Source of the DNA: Paracoccaceae bacterium
GTDB lineage: Bacteria; Pseudomonadota; Alphaproteobacteria; Rhodobacterales; Rhodobacteraceae
Direction: 5' to 3'
Assembly (NCBI GenBank): GCA_016764835.1
Contig: JAESRD010000001.1
Span: 1-15,172, forward strand
DNA: 15,172 bases
Shown piece after piece: positions 1 to 7,161 of the stretch. Position 1 is the first letter of the stretch; each line of letters opens with the position of its first letter. A model generated the notes under the pieces. The model saw only the letters and a list, made by a program, of their open reading frames with translations. It did no database searches and was not told the origin of the DNA. Both the position numbers and the translations under genes were made by a program.

Positions 1-90
1 CGGTAACGATTACGATGAACCAGAAATCCTCCGTTAGCTAAGCCTCAATTCTGTCCCACAGGTGCTGATGTCAGACAGTCTCGACTGGCC

Positions 91-660
91 GTGGTCACTT
101 TTGGTGGCGCCTATGCAGTCTTGGCCTATATGGCCCAAGTTGTCGTTGCCGATTTCGGCTGGTTGACCCCTGACCAAATGCTCGACGGGCTGGGCCTGGC
201 CGAGACCACGCCGGGGCCGCTAATCTTGGTGACGCAATTCGTAGGCTTCATGGCCGGATTTCAAACGGGTGGCTATGGGCTGGCAATTGCAGGTGGTTTG
301 GTCGCTCTTTGGGCGACCTTTGTGCCGTGTTTTTTGTCGATATTCACCGGCGCGCCATACATTGAGTGGATATCAGCGCAACCGAGGCTGAACGGTGCTT
401 TACGGGCGATCACGGCGGCGGTTGTTGGCGTGATCTTGAACCTTTCAGTCTGGTTTGGCCTGCATGTTTTGTTCGGCAACGCCGCGTTGGACTTGCGCGG
501 GCCATTTACCATTTGGACACCCGAGCTTGCCTCGCTCGATCGGCAAGCGCTGGTTCTGGCCTGCATCTCGGGGTTGCTGCTGATGCGGTTGCATCTTGGC
601 ATCGGCTGGGTTTTAGCGATTTGCGCCGCTTTGGCTTGGGGCTTTTCAGCTTTATTCTAA
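91..660 (+). CDS. chrA: Chromate transporter, C-terminal half only (5'-truncated chrA)
   Basis: The protein matches the second half of the long-type (about 400-residue, two-domain) ChrA carrier, which exports chromate across the inner membrane. The half-repeat signature [11 protein letters not shown] is at residues 3-13, followed by [20 protein letters not shown] and TQFVGF, then an FVPCF helix and [12 protein letters not shown]; about five or six membrane segments are expected. The first domain is absent. In the same frame there is a stop at 16-18, and the residues translated from 19-81 do not resemble ChrA; family resemblance begins abruptly around position 85 (RLAVVTFGG). The listed GTG at 91 is simply the first available start and has no clear ribosome binding site. 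Frames 2 and 3 upstream also give no ChrA-like sequence. Short single-domain ChrA proteins exist but work as pairs, and no partner is visible, so a decaying pseudogene is more likely than a functional short form. The family assignment is firm; functionality is doubtful. Confidence 0.82.
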   Translation: MVTFGGAYAVLAYMAQVVVADFGWLTPDQMLDGLGLAETTPGPLILVTQFVGFMAGFQTGGYGLAIAGGLVALWATFVPCFLSIFTGAPYIEWISAQPRLNGALRAITAAVVGVILNLSVWFGLHVLFGNAALDLRGPFTIWTPELASLDRQALVLACISGLLLMRLHLGIGWVLAICAALAWGFSALF

Positions 661-722
661 TGGTTTGTCGGATTGGCCCAACAATGCAATATTTGATGCG
701 ACAATAATTGAAAGGCCCCATT

Positions 723-1478
723 ATGAGCGCACCAAATTTTGGCCTAGACGGCAAACAAGCGTTGGTCACAGGGGCGGGGCGCGGAATAGGCCGGGCAATC
801 GCGCTGGCATATGGCGCATCGGGGGCGGCGGTGACGCTTTGTGCGCGGTCGGGTGATGAGATTGCGGCGGTGACCGATGAAATCCGCGCGGCGGGCGGCG
901 CGGCTGTCGCCATGGTCGCGGATGTGACCGACTTGGGCGGGTTTGCCCAGTTGATCGCGGCACAGCCCGCGTTTGACATTTTTGTCAATAATGCTGGAAC
1001 CAATCGACCTATGCCGGTGAGTGAGGTCACTGAGGCCGATTACACAGCCATTTTCGACCTCAACGTCAAGGCAGCGATCTTTGCCGCGCAAGCCGTGTCA
1101 GCGCAGATGCTGAGCGCCGGCACCCCCGGCTCAATCATCAATATGTCATCGCAGCTGGGCCATGTAGGCGCGGCAAATCGCGGGCTTTATTGCGCGTCCA
1201 AATGGGCGATTGAGGGCTTTACCAAAGCGCTGGCGATTGAGCTGGGGCCGCATAAAATAAGGGTGAACACTATCTGCCCCACCTTTATTGAAACGCCGTT
1301 GACCAAACCGTATTTTGAAGATGAGAGCTTTCGCCAAGCAGTCTTGGCCAAGATCAAATTGGGCCGGATCGGTCAGGTGAGCGATATCACCGGCGCTGCC
1401 GTGTTTCTGGCCTCTGATGCATCAAGCTTGATGACAGGCAGCGCGCTGATGCTTGATGGCGGCTGGACGGCAGAGTGA
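723..1478 (+). CDS. SDR-family NAD(P)-dependent oxidoreductase
   Basis: A classical short-chain dehydrogenase of 251 residues, cytoplasmic, normally a tetramer that oxidises an alcohol or reduces a ketone. Visible landmarks are the TGAGRGIG cofactor loop at 16-23, Asp67 in the adenine-binding position, NNAG at 89-92, Asn114, Ser142/143, and YCASK with Tyr156 and Lys160, so the catalytic tetrad is complete. An Arg (42) rather than an Asp ends the second strand, which hints at NADPH preference. The C-terminal GSALMLDGGW is typical of the 3-oxoacyl-ACP reductase/gluconate-5-dehydrogenase-like subgroup. ATG at 723 is chosen because GAAAGG at 710-715 sits 7 bases before it; the in-frame TTG at 708 has no such site. 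The substrate cannot be read from sequence. A sugar-acid substrate would fit the uxuA locus 8 kb away, but that is only a guess. Confidence 0.93.
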   Translation: MSAPNFGLDGKQALVTGAGRGIGRAIALAYGASGAAVTLCARSGDEIAAVTDEIRAAGGAAVAMVADVTDLGGFAQLIAAQPAFDIFVNNAGTNRPMPVSEVTEADYTAIFDLNVKAAIFAAQAVSAQMLSAGTPGSIINMSSQLGHVGAANRGLYCASKWAIEGFTKALAIELGPHKIRVNTICPTFIETPLTKPYFEDESFRQAVLAKIKLGRIGQVSDITGAAVFLASDASSLMTGSALMLDGGWTAE

Positions 1479-1481
1479 AAC

Positions 1482-2242
1482 TCACTTGGTGCTTGTCATT
1501 TTCTCGGGCAAGGCCCGCAAAACGGCATCAACAAACGTGACCGAATGGTCAAAATGACCGTTGCGCAAAAAGCTGACGGTCTGGATGATGACCATCGGGT
1601 TCATCATCATCAGCGTATGGGTGACGGGCAGCGTGATGTGGTCGGTCATGCCCTCTACTCGGGTCGATTCGACCGAGACTGTGCCGTCATCTTCGCCCTC
1701 GATCACGCTAGAGAAAAACGGGTTGATCGATCTGCGGCCGGCGATCACGCCCAGCTCAAAACCAACAGCCCCGAGCCGGTTGGGGAAGCTGCCGGCGTCT
1801 ATGCCAAGCTGGTGGCTGGCGGGGCCACCAACATATTTAAACGCGGCCCAGTTGTTGTACTCGGCCACCACGGGCGAGCCTTTGTTTGGCGGCCCATCAT
1901 CACCACCCGGCCAAGGTTTGGCAGCTGGTTCTGCGCCAGCCAAGCACGGGTTAGAATGCCGCCCAACGAATGGGTGACGAAGTTGATCTTGCGGTCACCA
2001 CACTGGGCCACAGCGTCGCTGACATGCGGAATAAGCGCCTCAATTGGCGCCTCAGTTGACGGATAGGGATGGTTGACCACGTGAAAGCCAACATAGCGCA
2101 GCACTTCTTGCAGCACCAACAGCGATTTTTCAGTGCGGGTTAGCCCGTGCAACAAGACCACCGCCTCGTTCTCGACACTGCCTTGCGGCACTGACAACAT
2201 GTCATGCACCAAAGTGTGCAATGTTGATAATGGCTTTTTCAC
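1482..2242 (-). pseudogene. Alpha/beta-hydrolase (lipase-like) gene with a one-base frameshift
   Basis: Two overlapping minus-strand frames together make one alpha/beta-hydrolase of about 253 residues. The first part (2242 to about 1892) has the oxyanion strand VVLLHGL near residue 28 and the nucleophile elbow THSLGG with Ser92. The second part (about 1892 to 1482) carries PPNKGSPVV, DDGTVSVEST and VTHTLMMMNP, whose His probably completes the triad. The expected join is MMG followed by PPNKGS; inserting one C on the minus strand near 1892 restores it exactly, so a single deletion in a short GC run explains the break. The start is GTG at 2242 with GAAAGG (2257-2252) nine bases upstream. The gene converges on the SDR gene with only three bases between stop codons. 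It may be a true pseudogene or a sequencing/assembly error; all other visible motifs look intact. Confidence 0.82.
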
Positions 2243-2334
2243 GGGTGGAGACCTTTCTACTGATTAACCGGCGGGTCGCAAAACGGAACGCCTGCCTTAT
2301 AGCGCATGCAAATACCGAGAGCGAGGCGCAGACA

Positions 2335-2348
2335 TTTGGCCAGCCAAA
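2335..2348. promoter_or_regulatory. Operator-like dyad TTTGGC-CA-GCCAAA
   Basis: A perfect 6-bp inverted repeat with a 2-base centre lies in the divergent promoter region, about 90 bp from the hydrolase start and about 230 bp from the PiT start. The short spacer makes an RNA hairpin unlikely and suits a dimeric regulator. The regulator is not known. Confidence 0.3.
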
Positions 2349-2368
2349 CCGCGATCTTGGCTTAGAAA

Positions 2369-2398
2369 TGGCCCCAAAAAGCCGGATGATAGGGGCCA
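2369..2398. repeat. Inverted repeat TGGCCCC-N16-GGGGCCA
   Basis: Seven-base arms at 2369-2375 and 2392-2398 are perfectly complementary around a 16-base loop. It could form a GC-rich hairpin in a leader transcript of the phosphate operon, or be a wide-spaced operator. No U-tract follows, so it is not a standard terminator. Confidence 0.3.
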
Positions 2399-2560
2399 AA
2401 GCCCCGCCCTGCTGCAAAGAATCACCGCGCCGATACTTGTAGCTGGACGCAAACAATAAATGGTGTTGAGCGCTATGATTCCAGTCAAAGAATTTGCGTA
2501 AAAATCCTGTTAACAGATGCGGCAAGTATGGGTGCGCTTGGGTGGCGTGCTTTTCTATTT

Positions 2561-2568
2561 GGGGGGGG
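2561..2568 (+). promoter_or_regulatory. G8 tract acting as probable Shine-Dalgarno for PiT
   Basis: Eight consecutive G residues end five bases before the TTG at 2574. A run of G can pair with the CCUCC of 16S rRNA through one G-U wobble, so it is a plausible ribosome binding site and supports TTG as the start. If translation instead began at ATG 2517, the tract would be inside the coding sequence and slippage would shift the frame. Confidence 0.4.
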
Positions 2569-2573
2569 CTGCA

Positions 2574-4157
2574 TTGAGACTTAAAGATTACAACAAGGTT
2601 GAAAGTGCTGCCAATCTGAGCCGTGGCGAAGTTGGCCGACTGGGCACGGCAATATTATTTATAGTGGCCGTCATTATCTATACGGGCATGAAATATTCCC
2701 ATTTAGAACAATCCTATATGCTGATCGCCGCTGCGGTAATCGGTGCCTATATGGCAATGAATATTGGCGCTAATGATGTGGCCAATAATGTGGGCCCGGC
2801 CGTGGGCTCGCTGGCGATGAGCATGACAATGGCGATTTTGATCGCTGCCGTTTTTGAGGCTGCTGGCGCGATTTTGGCCGGGGGCGAGGTGGTATCGACG
2901 GTCAAAAAGGGCATTATTGACCCGGCTGATATTGGCAACCCGGATGTTTTTGTTTGGGTGATGATGGGCGCGCTTTTGGGCGCGGCGATTTGGCTCAATT
3001 TGGCGACATGGCTGGGCGCGCCGGTTTCGACCACACATTCAATTGTTGGCGGCGTTATGGGCGCAGGCATTGCCTCTAGCGGTTGGGATATCGTCAACTG
3101 GGATGCGATGCTTTTGATCGCCTCTTCATGGGTCATATCGCCGGTGGTTGGCGGGCTAATTGCGGCGTTTACGCTCTATATGCTCAAGAAGTCGGTGTTC
3201 TTTAAACCCGACCCGATCGAGGCCGCCAAGAAGGTCGTGCCGATTATGATCGGGGCGATGGGTTTTGCCTTTACCTCCTATATTGCGCTCAAGGGCATTA
3301 AACATCTGGTTAAAATCTCGTTCCCCATGGCGCTGTTGTTGGGGCTGGCGGCTGGGGTTTTGATCTACCTGATCGCCAAGCCGATTATTGCCAAAAAAGC
3401 GCCATATCTGACACCGGACCGCGACGGGGTGAACCGGCTGTTTACCATTCCGCTGATTTTTGCGGCTGCTTTGCTGAGCTTTGCACATGGGGCCAATGAC
3501 GTGGCCAATGCAGTCGGCCCTTTGGCCGGGATCGTCGATATTCTGAGCGCCAGTGACGGCGATGCCGAAGGGGCTGTAAAGGTGGCAATTCCACTTTGGG
3601 TCATGGGCATCGGCGCGATTGGCATCTCTATTGGGTTGGCGCTTTACGGCCCCAAACTCATCCGTACTGTTGGCTCTGAGATCACCGAGCTTGACCGGTC
3701 GCGCGCGTTTTGTATTGCGCTGGCGGCGGCCATTACCGTGATTGTGGCCAGCCAGATGGGGCTGCCAATCAGCTCTACCCATGTCGCCTTGGGCGGTGTG
3801 TTTGGTGTGGGTTTCTTGCGCGAATTTCTTGAAAAACGCTTGGGCCAGGTGGTCGAAACGGTGATCCAGTCGCATCAAGGCGAGGCTGATTTTGAGGAAG
3901 TCGAACAGGTTCTCTACGCGTTTCGCAATGCACCGCCCGAAGATAAGAAACGTATCTTGGACGAACTAAAGAAGATGGGTTCGCAGGCCTGTATCACCGC
4001 CGCACAGCGCAAAGAGCTGAGCAAGGCGTTGAAACGACAGCTGGTAAAGCGCTCCTCCTTACTCAAAATCGTCTCGGCTTGGATCATTACGGTGCCGGTT
4101 TCGGCGGGCATGGCGGCGATCTTTTACTTCGCGCTGCGCGGGATGATGCTGCCTTAG
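2574..4157 (+). CDS. PiT-family inorganic phosphate transporter
   Basis: A 527-residue integral membrane carrier of the PiT family (low-affinity phosphate uptake coupled to H+ or Na+). Both PiT signature repeats are intact: GANDVANNVGP at 65-75 with GAPVSTTHSIVGG at 148-160, and GANDVANAVGP at 306-316 with GLPISSTHVALGG at 396-408. Beyond the core, residues 420-495 form a charged, helical cytoplasmic insert, followed by a final membrane segment around 498-522. TTG at 2574 is preferred because it follows a G8 ribosome-binding tract and gives a charged N-terminus (RLKDYNKVE) like those of related proteins. ATG at 2517 is in frame but lacks a ribosome binding site and adds an uncharacteristic G-rich-encoded peptide. 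The stop codon abuts the next gene with no gap, so the two are surely co-translated. Sulfate is a known alternative substrate in this family and cannot be excluded. Confidence 0.93.
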   Translation: MRLKDYNKVESAANLSRGEVGRLGTAILFIVAVIIYTGMKYSHLEQSYMLIAAAVIGAYMAMNIGANDVANNVGPAVGSLAMSMTMAILIAAVFEAAGAILAGGEVVSTVKKGIIDPADIGNPDVFVWVMMGALLGAAIWLNLATWLGAPVSTTHSIVGGVMGAGIASSGWDIVNWDAMLLIASSWVISPVVGGLIAAFTLYMLKKSVFFKPDPIEAAKKVVPIMIGAMGFAFTSYIALKGIKHLVKISFPMALLLGLAAGVLIYLIAKPIIAKKAPYLTPDRDGVNRLFTIPLIFAAALLSFAHGANDVANAVGPLAGIVDILSASDGDAEGAVKVAIPLWVMGIGAIGISIGLALYGPKLIRTVGSEITELDRSRAFCIALAAAITVIVASQMGLPISSTHVALGGVFGVGFLREFLEKRLGQVVETVIQSHQGEADFEEVEQVLYAFRNAPPEDKKRILDELKKMGSQACITAAQRKELSKALKRQLVKRSSLLKIVSAWIITVPVSAGMAAIFYFALRGMMLP

Positions 4158-5972
4158 ATGCGCCGAATATTCAAAAAAACCCTGCTGCCGGTTGTGCTGG
4201 CGATTTTGATCCTTGGCTTCTGGCTGAGCCCAGATTTTCAGCAGATTGCGGCAGGGGTTGCTATCTTTTTGTTTGGCATGTTGATGCTGGAAGATGGGTT
4301 TAACCAGTTTAGCGGCGGGTTTTTAGAGCAGCTGTTGAAGCGCGTCACGGGCTCTACTTTTAAGTCGCTGTCTTTTGGGGTGCTCAGCACGACGATTATG
4401 CAATCTTCGTCGCTGGTCTCGATCATTGCTATCTCGTTTCTCAGCGCCGGGCTTATCTCGCTTGCCGCCGGGGTTGGCATTATATTTGGCGCTAATATAG
4501 GCACCACGACCGGCGCCTGGCTGGTGGCTGGCTTTGGCCTAAAGGTCAAAATTTCGGCCTATGCAATGCCAATGCTGGCGCTCGGCATCGTGCTGGTTTT
4601 TCAGCGATCAAAATACCTTAAGGGCATCGGCTATGTCCTTGCTGGGCTTGGGTTTTTGTTCCTTGGCATCCACCATATGAAAGAGGGTTTTGAAACCTTC
4701 AAAGACCAGTTTGACCTGACCCGCTATGCCATGACCGGCTTTTGGGGGCTTGTCGTTTATATGCTTGTCGGCGCGGCGGCGACGGTTGTTATGCAATCGA
4801 GCCATGCGACGATGGTGCTGATTATCACGGCGCTTGCCTCTGGTCAGATCTCGTATGAAAACGCGCTGGCGCTGGCCATCGGTGCAAATATCGGCACAAC
4901 GATCACCGCCATTATCGGCTCAATGACCGCCAATTATCAGGGAAAACGGCTGGCTTTGGCGCATTTGGTGTTCAACCTTGTCACCGCTGGGGCCGCTCTA
5001 TTGCTGATCTCGCCTATCCGTGATGCGGTTGATTGGATCAGCGCCGGGGTTGGCATTGGCGCTGAGGATTATGCTCTTAAGCTGGCGGTGTTTCATACTA
5101 TTTTTAATGTGTTGGGCGTCGCTCTTATGCTGCCGATGATGAAACGGTTGATTGCGTTTCTTGAACGCACCATCCCTGACGCCGTGCCGGACGTGTCGCA
5201 GCCGCTCTATATCGGCGCTGCCGTTGGCGGCTTTCCGGCCACTATTGAGCTGGCCTTGCGCAAAGAGGTGGCGCATCTGCATGAGAACGCCATTGAGCTG
5301 ATCGTCCATGCGCTCAACCTGCACCGGCATGAGCTGTTTGCGGCAAAAGATATCGAGGCCTATGTCGCCGCATCGCGCGAAACTTTCGATATTGATGTGG
5401 ACCTCGCTTACGAGCAGCGGATCAAGGTTCTTTACTCAAAAATCCTCGAATTCATGACCACCTCACTGACAGGCGATATGTCGGAATCGACGGTCAAAAC
5501 CCTGCATCATCTGCGCCGATCGGCCGAAGAAATGGTCCGGGCGGTGAAGGAGGTGAAACACTTGCGGGCCAATACATCGCATTTCACCGGCGCCGAGCAT
5601 GGTGAAATTACCCGGCTTTATAACCGTATTCGCACCGAATTGGCGCGCATGGTGGTTGAGGCCAATAAGATGGCCAATGCTGACCCTGATATCCGCAGCT
5701 CGCTCTGGCTAGAGCAAGAGCGGACGCGGGTAAAGCAGATTAAGGCCGAGTTGGGCGACTATGTTGAAGGGTTGATGATTGCCAAGGAATTGACTGGGCC
5801 CGAGGCCACATCGTTTTTGAACGACGCCTCATATGGCTACGGGGCAATGAAGGGTATTATCGACGCAACCCGGTTTTTATACTCAGAATATCAGGGGCCA
5901 ATGGCCGAAATTGAACGGATCTTGGCGGCAGATGATGATGATGAGCACAGCGCAGATGCAGCGCCGTCGTGA
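4158..5972 (+). CDS. Na/Pi cotransporter family protein with C-terminal PhoU-like domain
   Basis: A 604-residue membrane protein of the NptA/SLC34-type family. Two inverted Na/Pi repeats are seen, each with the canonical motif pair: QSSS at 82-85 with GANIGTT at 111-117, and QSS at 213-215 with GANIGTT at 242-248. These Gln-Ser-Ser hairpins form the sodium/phosphate site in this family. After the last membrane segment (about 305-335) comes a long helical, His/Glu-rich region (about 365-585) of PhoU-like character, then an acidic tail. Family members may import phosphate or, as proposed for E. coli YjbB, export it. ATG 4158 follows directly on the TAG of the PiT gene, so translation is coupled and the two carriers are made together. 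One reading is a paired import/relief system for phosphate; that is inference. An 81-residue ORF follows 52 bp downstream. Confidence 0.93.
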   Translation: MRRIFKKTLLPVVLAILILGFWLSPDFQQIAAGVAIFLFGMLMLEDGFNQFSGGFLEQLLKRVTGSTFKSLSFGVLSTTIMQSSSLVSIIAISFLSAGLISLAAGVGIIFGANIGTTTGAWLVAGFGLKVKISAYAMPMLALGIVLVFQRSKYLKGIGYVLAGLGFLFLGIHHMKEGFETFKDQFDLTRYAMTGFWGLVVYMLVGAAATVVMQSSHATMVLIITALASGQISYENALALAIGANIGTTITAIIGSMTANYQGKRLALAHLVFNLVTAGAALLLISPIRDAVDWISAGVGIGAEDYALKLAVFHTIFNVLGVALMLPMMKRLIAFLERTIPDAVPDVSQPLYIGAAVGGFPATIELALRKEVAHLHENAIELIVHALNLHRHELFAAKDIEAYVAASRETFDIDVDLAYEQRIKVLYSKILEFMTTSLTGDMSESTVKTLHHLRRSAEEMVRAVKEVKHLRANTSHFTGAEHGEITRLYNRIRTELARMVVEANKMANADPDIRSSLWLEQERTRVKQIKAELGDYVEGLMIAKELTGPEATSFLNDASYGYGAMKGIIDATRFLYSEYQGPMAEIERILAADDDDEHSADAAPS

Positions 5973-6024
5973 AACTGTCGCATTGGTCTGAAATAATATT
6001 TCGATATGCAAGGAGCGCAAGATC

Positions 6025-6270
6025 ATGGGGCTAAACGGCATTGTTGAGCGGCTGGACAAGTATCAAAAACGTGTGGCATCTGGCAGGGCAGAGAAAATTA
6101 AGCCACACCATATTCAAAAAGCGATTGAAAAGCTGACAGCAAAAGAGGTTGAATTGGTGGCCGAGTTGGCGGGGGTGACCAAGCCCAGCAAACGCTTGCG
6201 ATTTGAGGAAAAAATCTCAATGATCCAAAAACAAGTTGAGCGGGCCAAATGGTTGGCTCAGCAAATCTGA
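6025..6270 (+). CDS. Small charged helical protein, function unknown
   Basis: An 81-residue protein with a clear ribosome binding site (AAGGAG at 6010-6015, nine bases before ATG). It is rich in Lys, Glu and Arg, has no membrane segment or signal peptide, and its heptad-like spacing of Leu/Ile/Val (for example IEKLTAKEVELVAELAGV) suggests two antiparallel helices or a short coiled coil, cytoplasmic and basic. I do not recognise a named family. It lies 52 bp after the Na/Pi cotransporter and is probably in the same transcript, so a link to phosphate transport or to the PhoU-like tail is possible but unproven. Its stop codon is four bases from that of the convergent EamA gene. Codon usage looks like that of its neighbours, and the strong ribosome binding site argues that it is real. 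Confidence 0.8.
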   Translation: MGLNGIVERLDKYQKRVASGRAEKIKPHHIQKAIEKLTAKEVELVAELAGVTKPSKRLRFEEKISMIQKQVERAKWLAQQI

Positions 6271-6274
6271 GCAG

Positions 6275-7159
6275 TTAGGCTGCTGGCCGCGCAGGCCCGC
6301 GCCACAGCGTGAACAGACCCGAAAGCACCACCAGCCCGGCGCCAATAAACGTCGCATTGCTAAGCTGCTCGCCAAACACGAACACGCCCAGAGCAATGCC
6401 GAATAGCAGGCGCGAATAGCGAAACGGGGTGACGGCAGAAACAGCACCCGTGCGCATGGCTTTCATCAGACAAGAATAGGCGCTAACACCCGCCAGAATG
6501 GCCAAAGCCAGATACAAAGATATCGTCAGATTTGGCCACAAGAACCCCTGCCCGTCCCATAAAGAATAGAACAGCCCAGCCACGACCACCGCCAAAAACC
6601 CGTAAAGCCCGAGCAGCGATGTCGACAGCGTGATCGGCGCTGCACGGCTGGCCAGATCACGGCCGGCAAAGCCAAGCATGCCGATAACGGCCAAGGCAGA
6701 CAGCGCCGAGAAGCTGTTTGTGCCCGGCCCGATGATGATGACAACACCGATCAGGCCAATAAAGATCGCGGCCCAACGGCGCCAGCCGACCCTTTCGCCA
6801 AAGACCATCGACGCCCCGGCGACCACAACCAACGGTGTTGCCTGCAAGATCACCGTTGCCGATGAGAGCGGTGTCAGCGTAACCGCCAGCACATAGAACA
6901 AGCGGCCAATTATTTCGAACAAGACGCGTATGCGCATCGGCTTTGACACCACATCTGGCGTGTAGAGCCGCTCGCCATTAAGCCGCGCGATAGCGGCGAA
7001 AAGCACCGCCCCGCCCGCGCCAAAAATCATCAGAACTTCGCCCACCGGCAGCGCATGGGCAGTGGCCTTAACCAGCGCATCTTCAACGGCAAAGCCCGCC
7101 ATTGACGCGATCATCCAAAGGCTGCCGTTGCGGTTGGCGCGGGCGTCAGTGGCTATCAC
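6275..7159 (-). CDS. EamA/DMT-family permease
   Basis: A 294-residue inner-membrane protein with about ten predicted helices in two EamA repeats. The first repeat ends in PLSSATVILQATPLVVVAGASMVFGERVGWRRW and the second in GAVSAVTPFRYSRLLFGIALGVFVFGEQLS; the xFGE motif at the end of each repeat is typical of drug/metabolite transporters. Such proteins usually export metabolites or amino acids; the substrate is not readable. The GTG start at 7159 lies two bases after the stop of the antiporter gene and lacks a strong ribosome binding site, which points to translational coupling. An internal ATG at residue 16 is an alternative start, but it would cut into the first helix region. Confidence 0.92.
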   Translation of the reverse strand: MIATDARANRNGSLWMIASMAGFAVEDALVKATAHALPVGEVLMIFGAGGAVLFAAIARLNGERLYTPDVVSKPMRIRVLFEIIGRLFYVLAVTLTPLSSATVILQATPLVVVAGASMVFGERVGWRRWAAIFIGLIGVVIIIGPGTNSFSALSALAVIGMLGFAGRDLASRAAPITLSTSLLGLYGFLAVVVAGLFYSLWDGQGFLWPNLTISLYLALAILAGVSAYSCLMKAMRTGAVSAVTPFRYSRLLFGIALGVFVFGEQLSNATFIGAGLVVLSGLFTLWRGPARPAA

Positions 7160-7161
7160 GG

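Larger units (their letters stand above)
2243..2573. other. Divergent intergenic region between hydrolase and PiT genes
   Basis: This 331-bp stretch separates the minus-strand hydrolase from the plus-strand phosphate operon and must hold promoters for both. No convincing protein is encoded: the short ORFs here lack family resemblance. It contains a 14-bp dyad (2335-2348), a longer inverted repeat (2369-2375 with 2392-2398) and a G8 tract (2561-2568) just before the likely PiT start. No tandem CTGTCAT pho-box pattern was found. No sigma-70 hexamer pair stood out enough to annotate. Confidence 0.5.

Noticed and set aside
1..41. Possible ends of an upstream gene in frame 2 (stop at 35-37) or frame 3 (stop at 39-41), or a minus-strand hydrophobic start running off the left edge
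   Set aside because: Only about 12 codons are visible in each case and nothing distinguishes one from another.
506..1030. 174-codon minus-strand ORF across the chrA/SDR junction
   Set aside because: It covers the SDR cofactor domain in antisense and has no recognisable domain.
1888..1896. Programmed -1 frameshift in the hydrolase gene
   Set aside because: No slippery X-XXY-YYZ heptamer or downstream structure was evident, and hydrolases of this type are not known to need one; a plain indel explains it.
3156..3878. 240-codon minus-strand ORF opposite the PiT gene
   Set aside because: It is a His/Arg/Gln-rich shadow of a gene with clear PiT motifs on the other strand; it has no domain and no ribosome binding site.
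6270..6284. Short AGCAG/CTGCT hairpin between convergent stop codons as a bidirectional terminator
   Set aside because: The five-base stem with no flanking A/T tracts is too weak to call.
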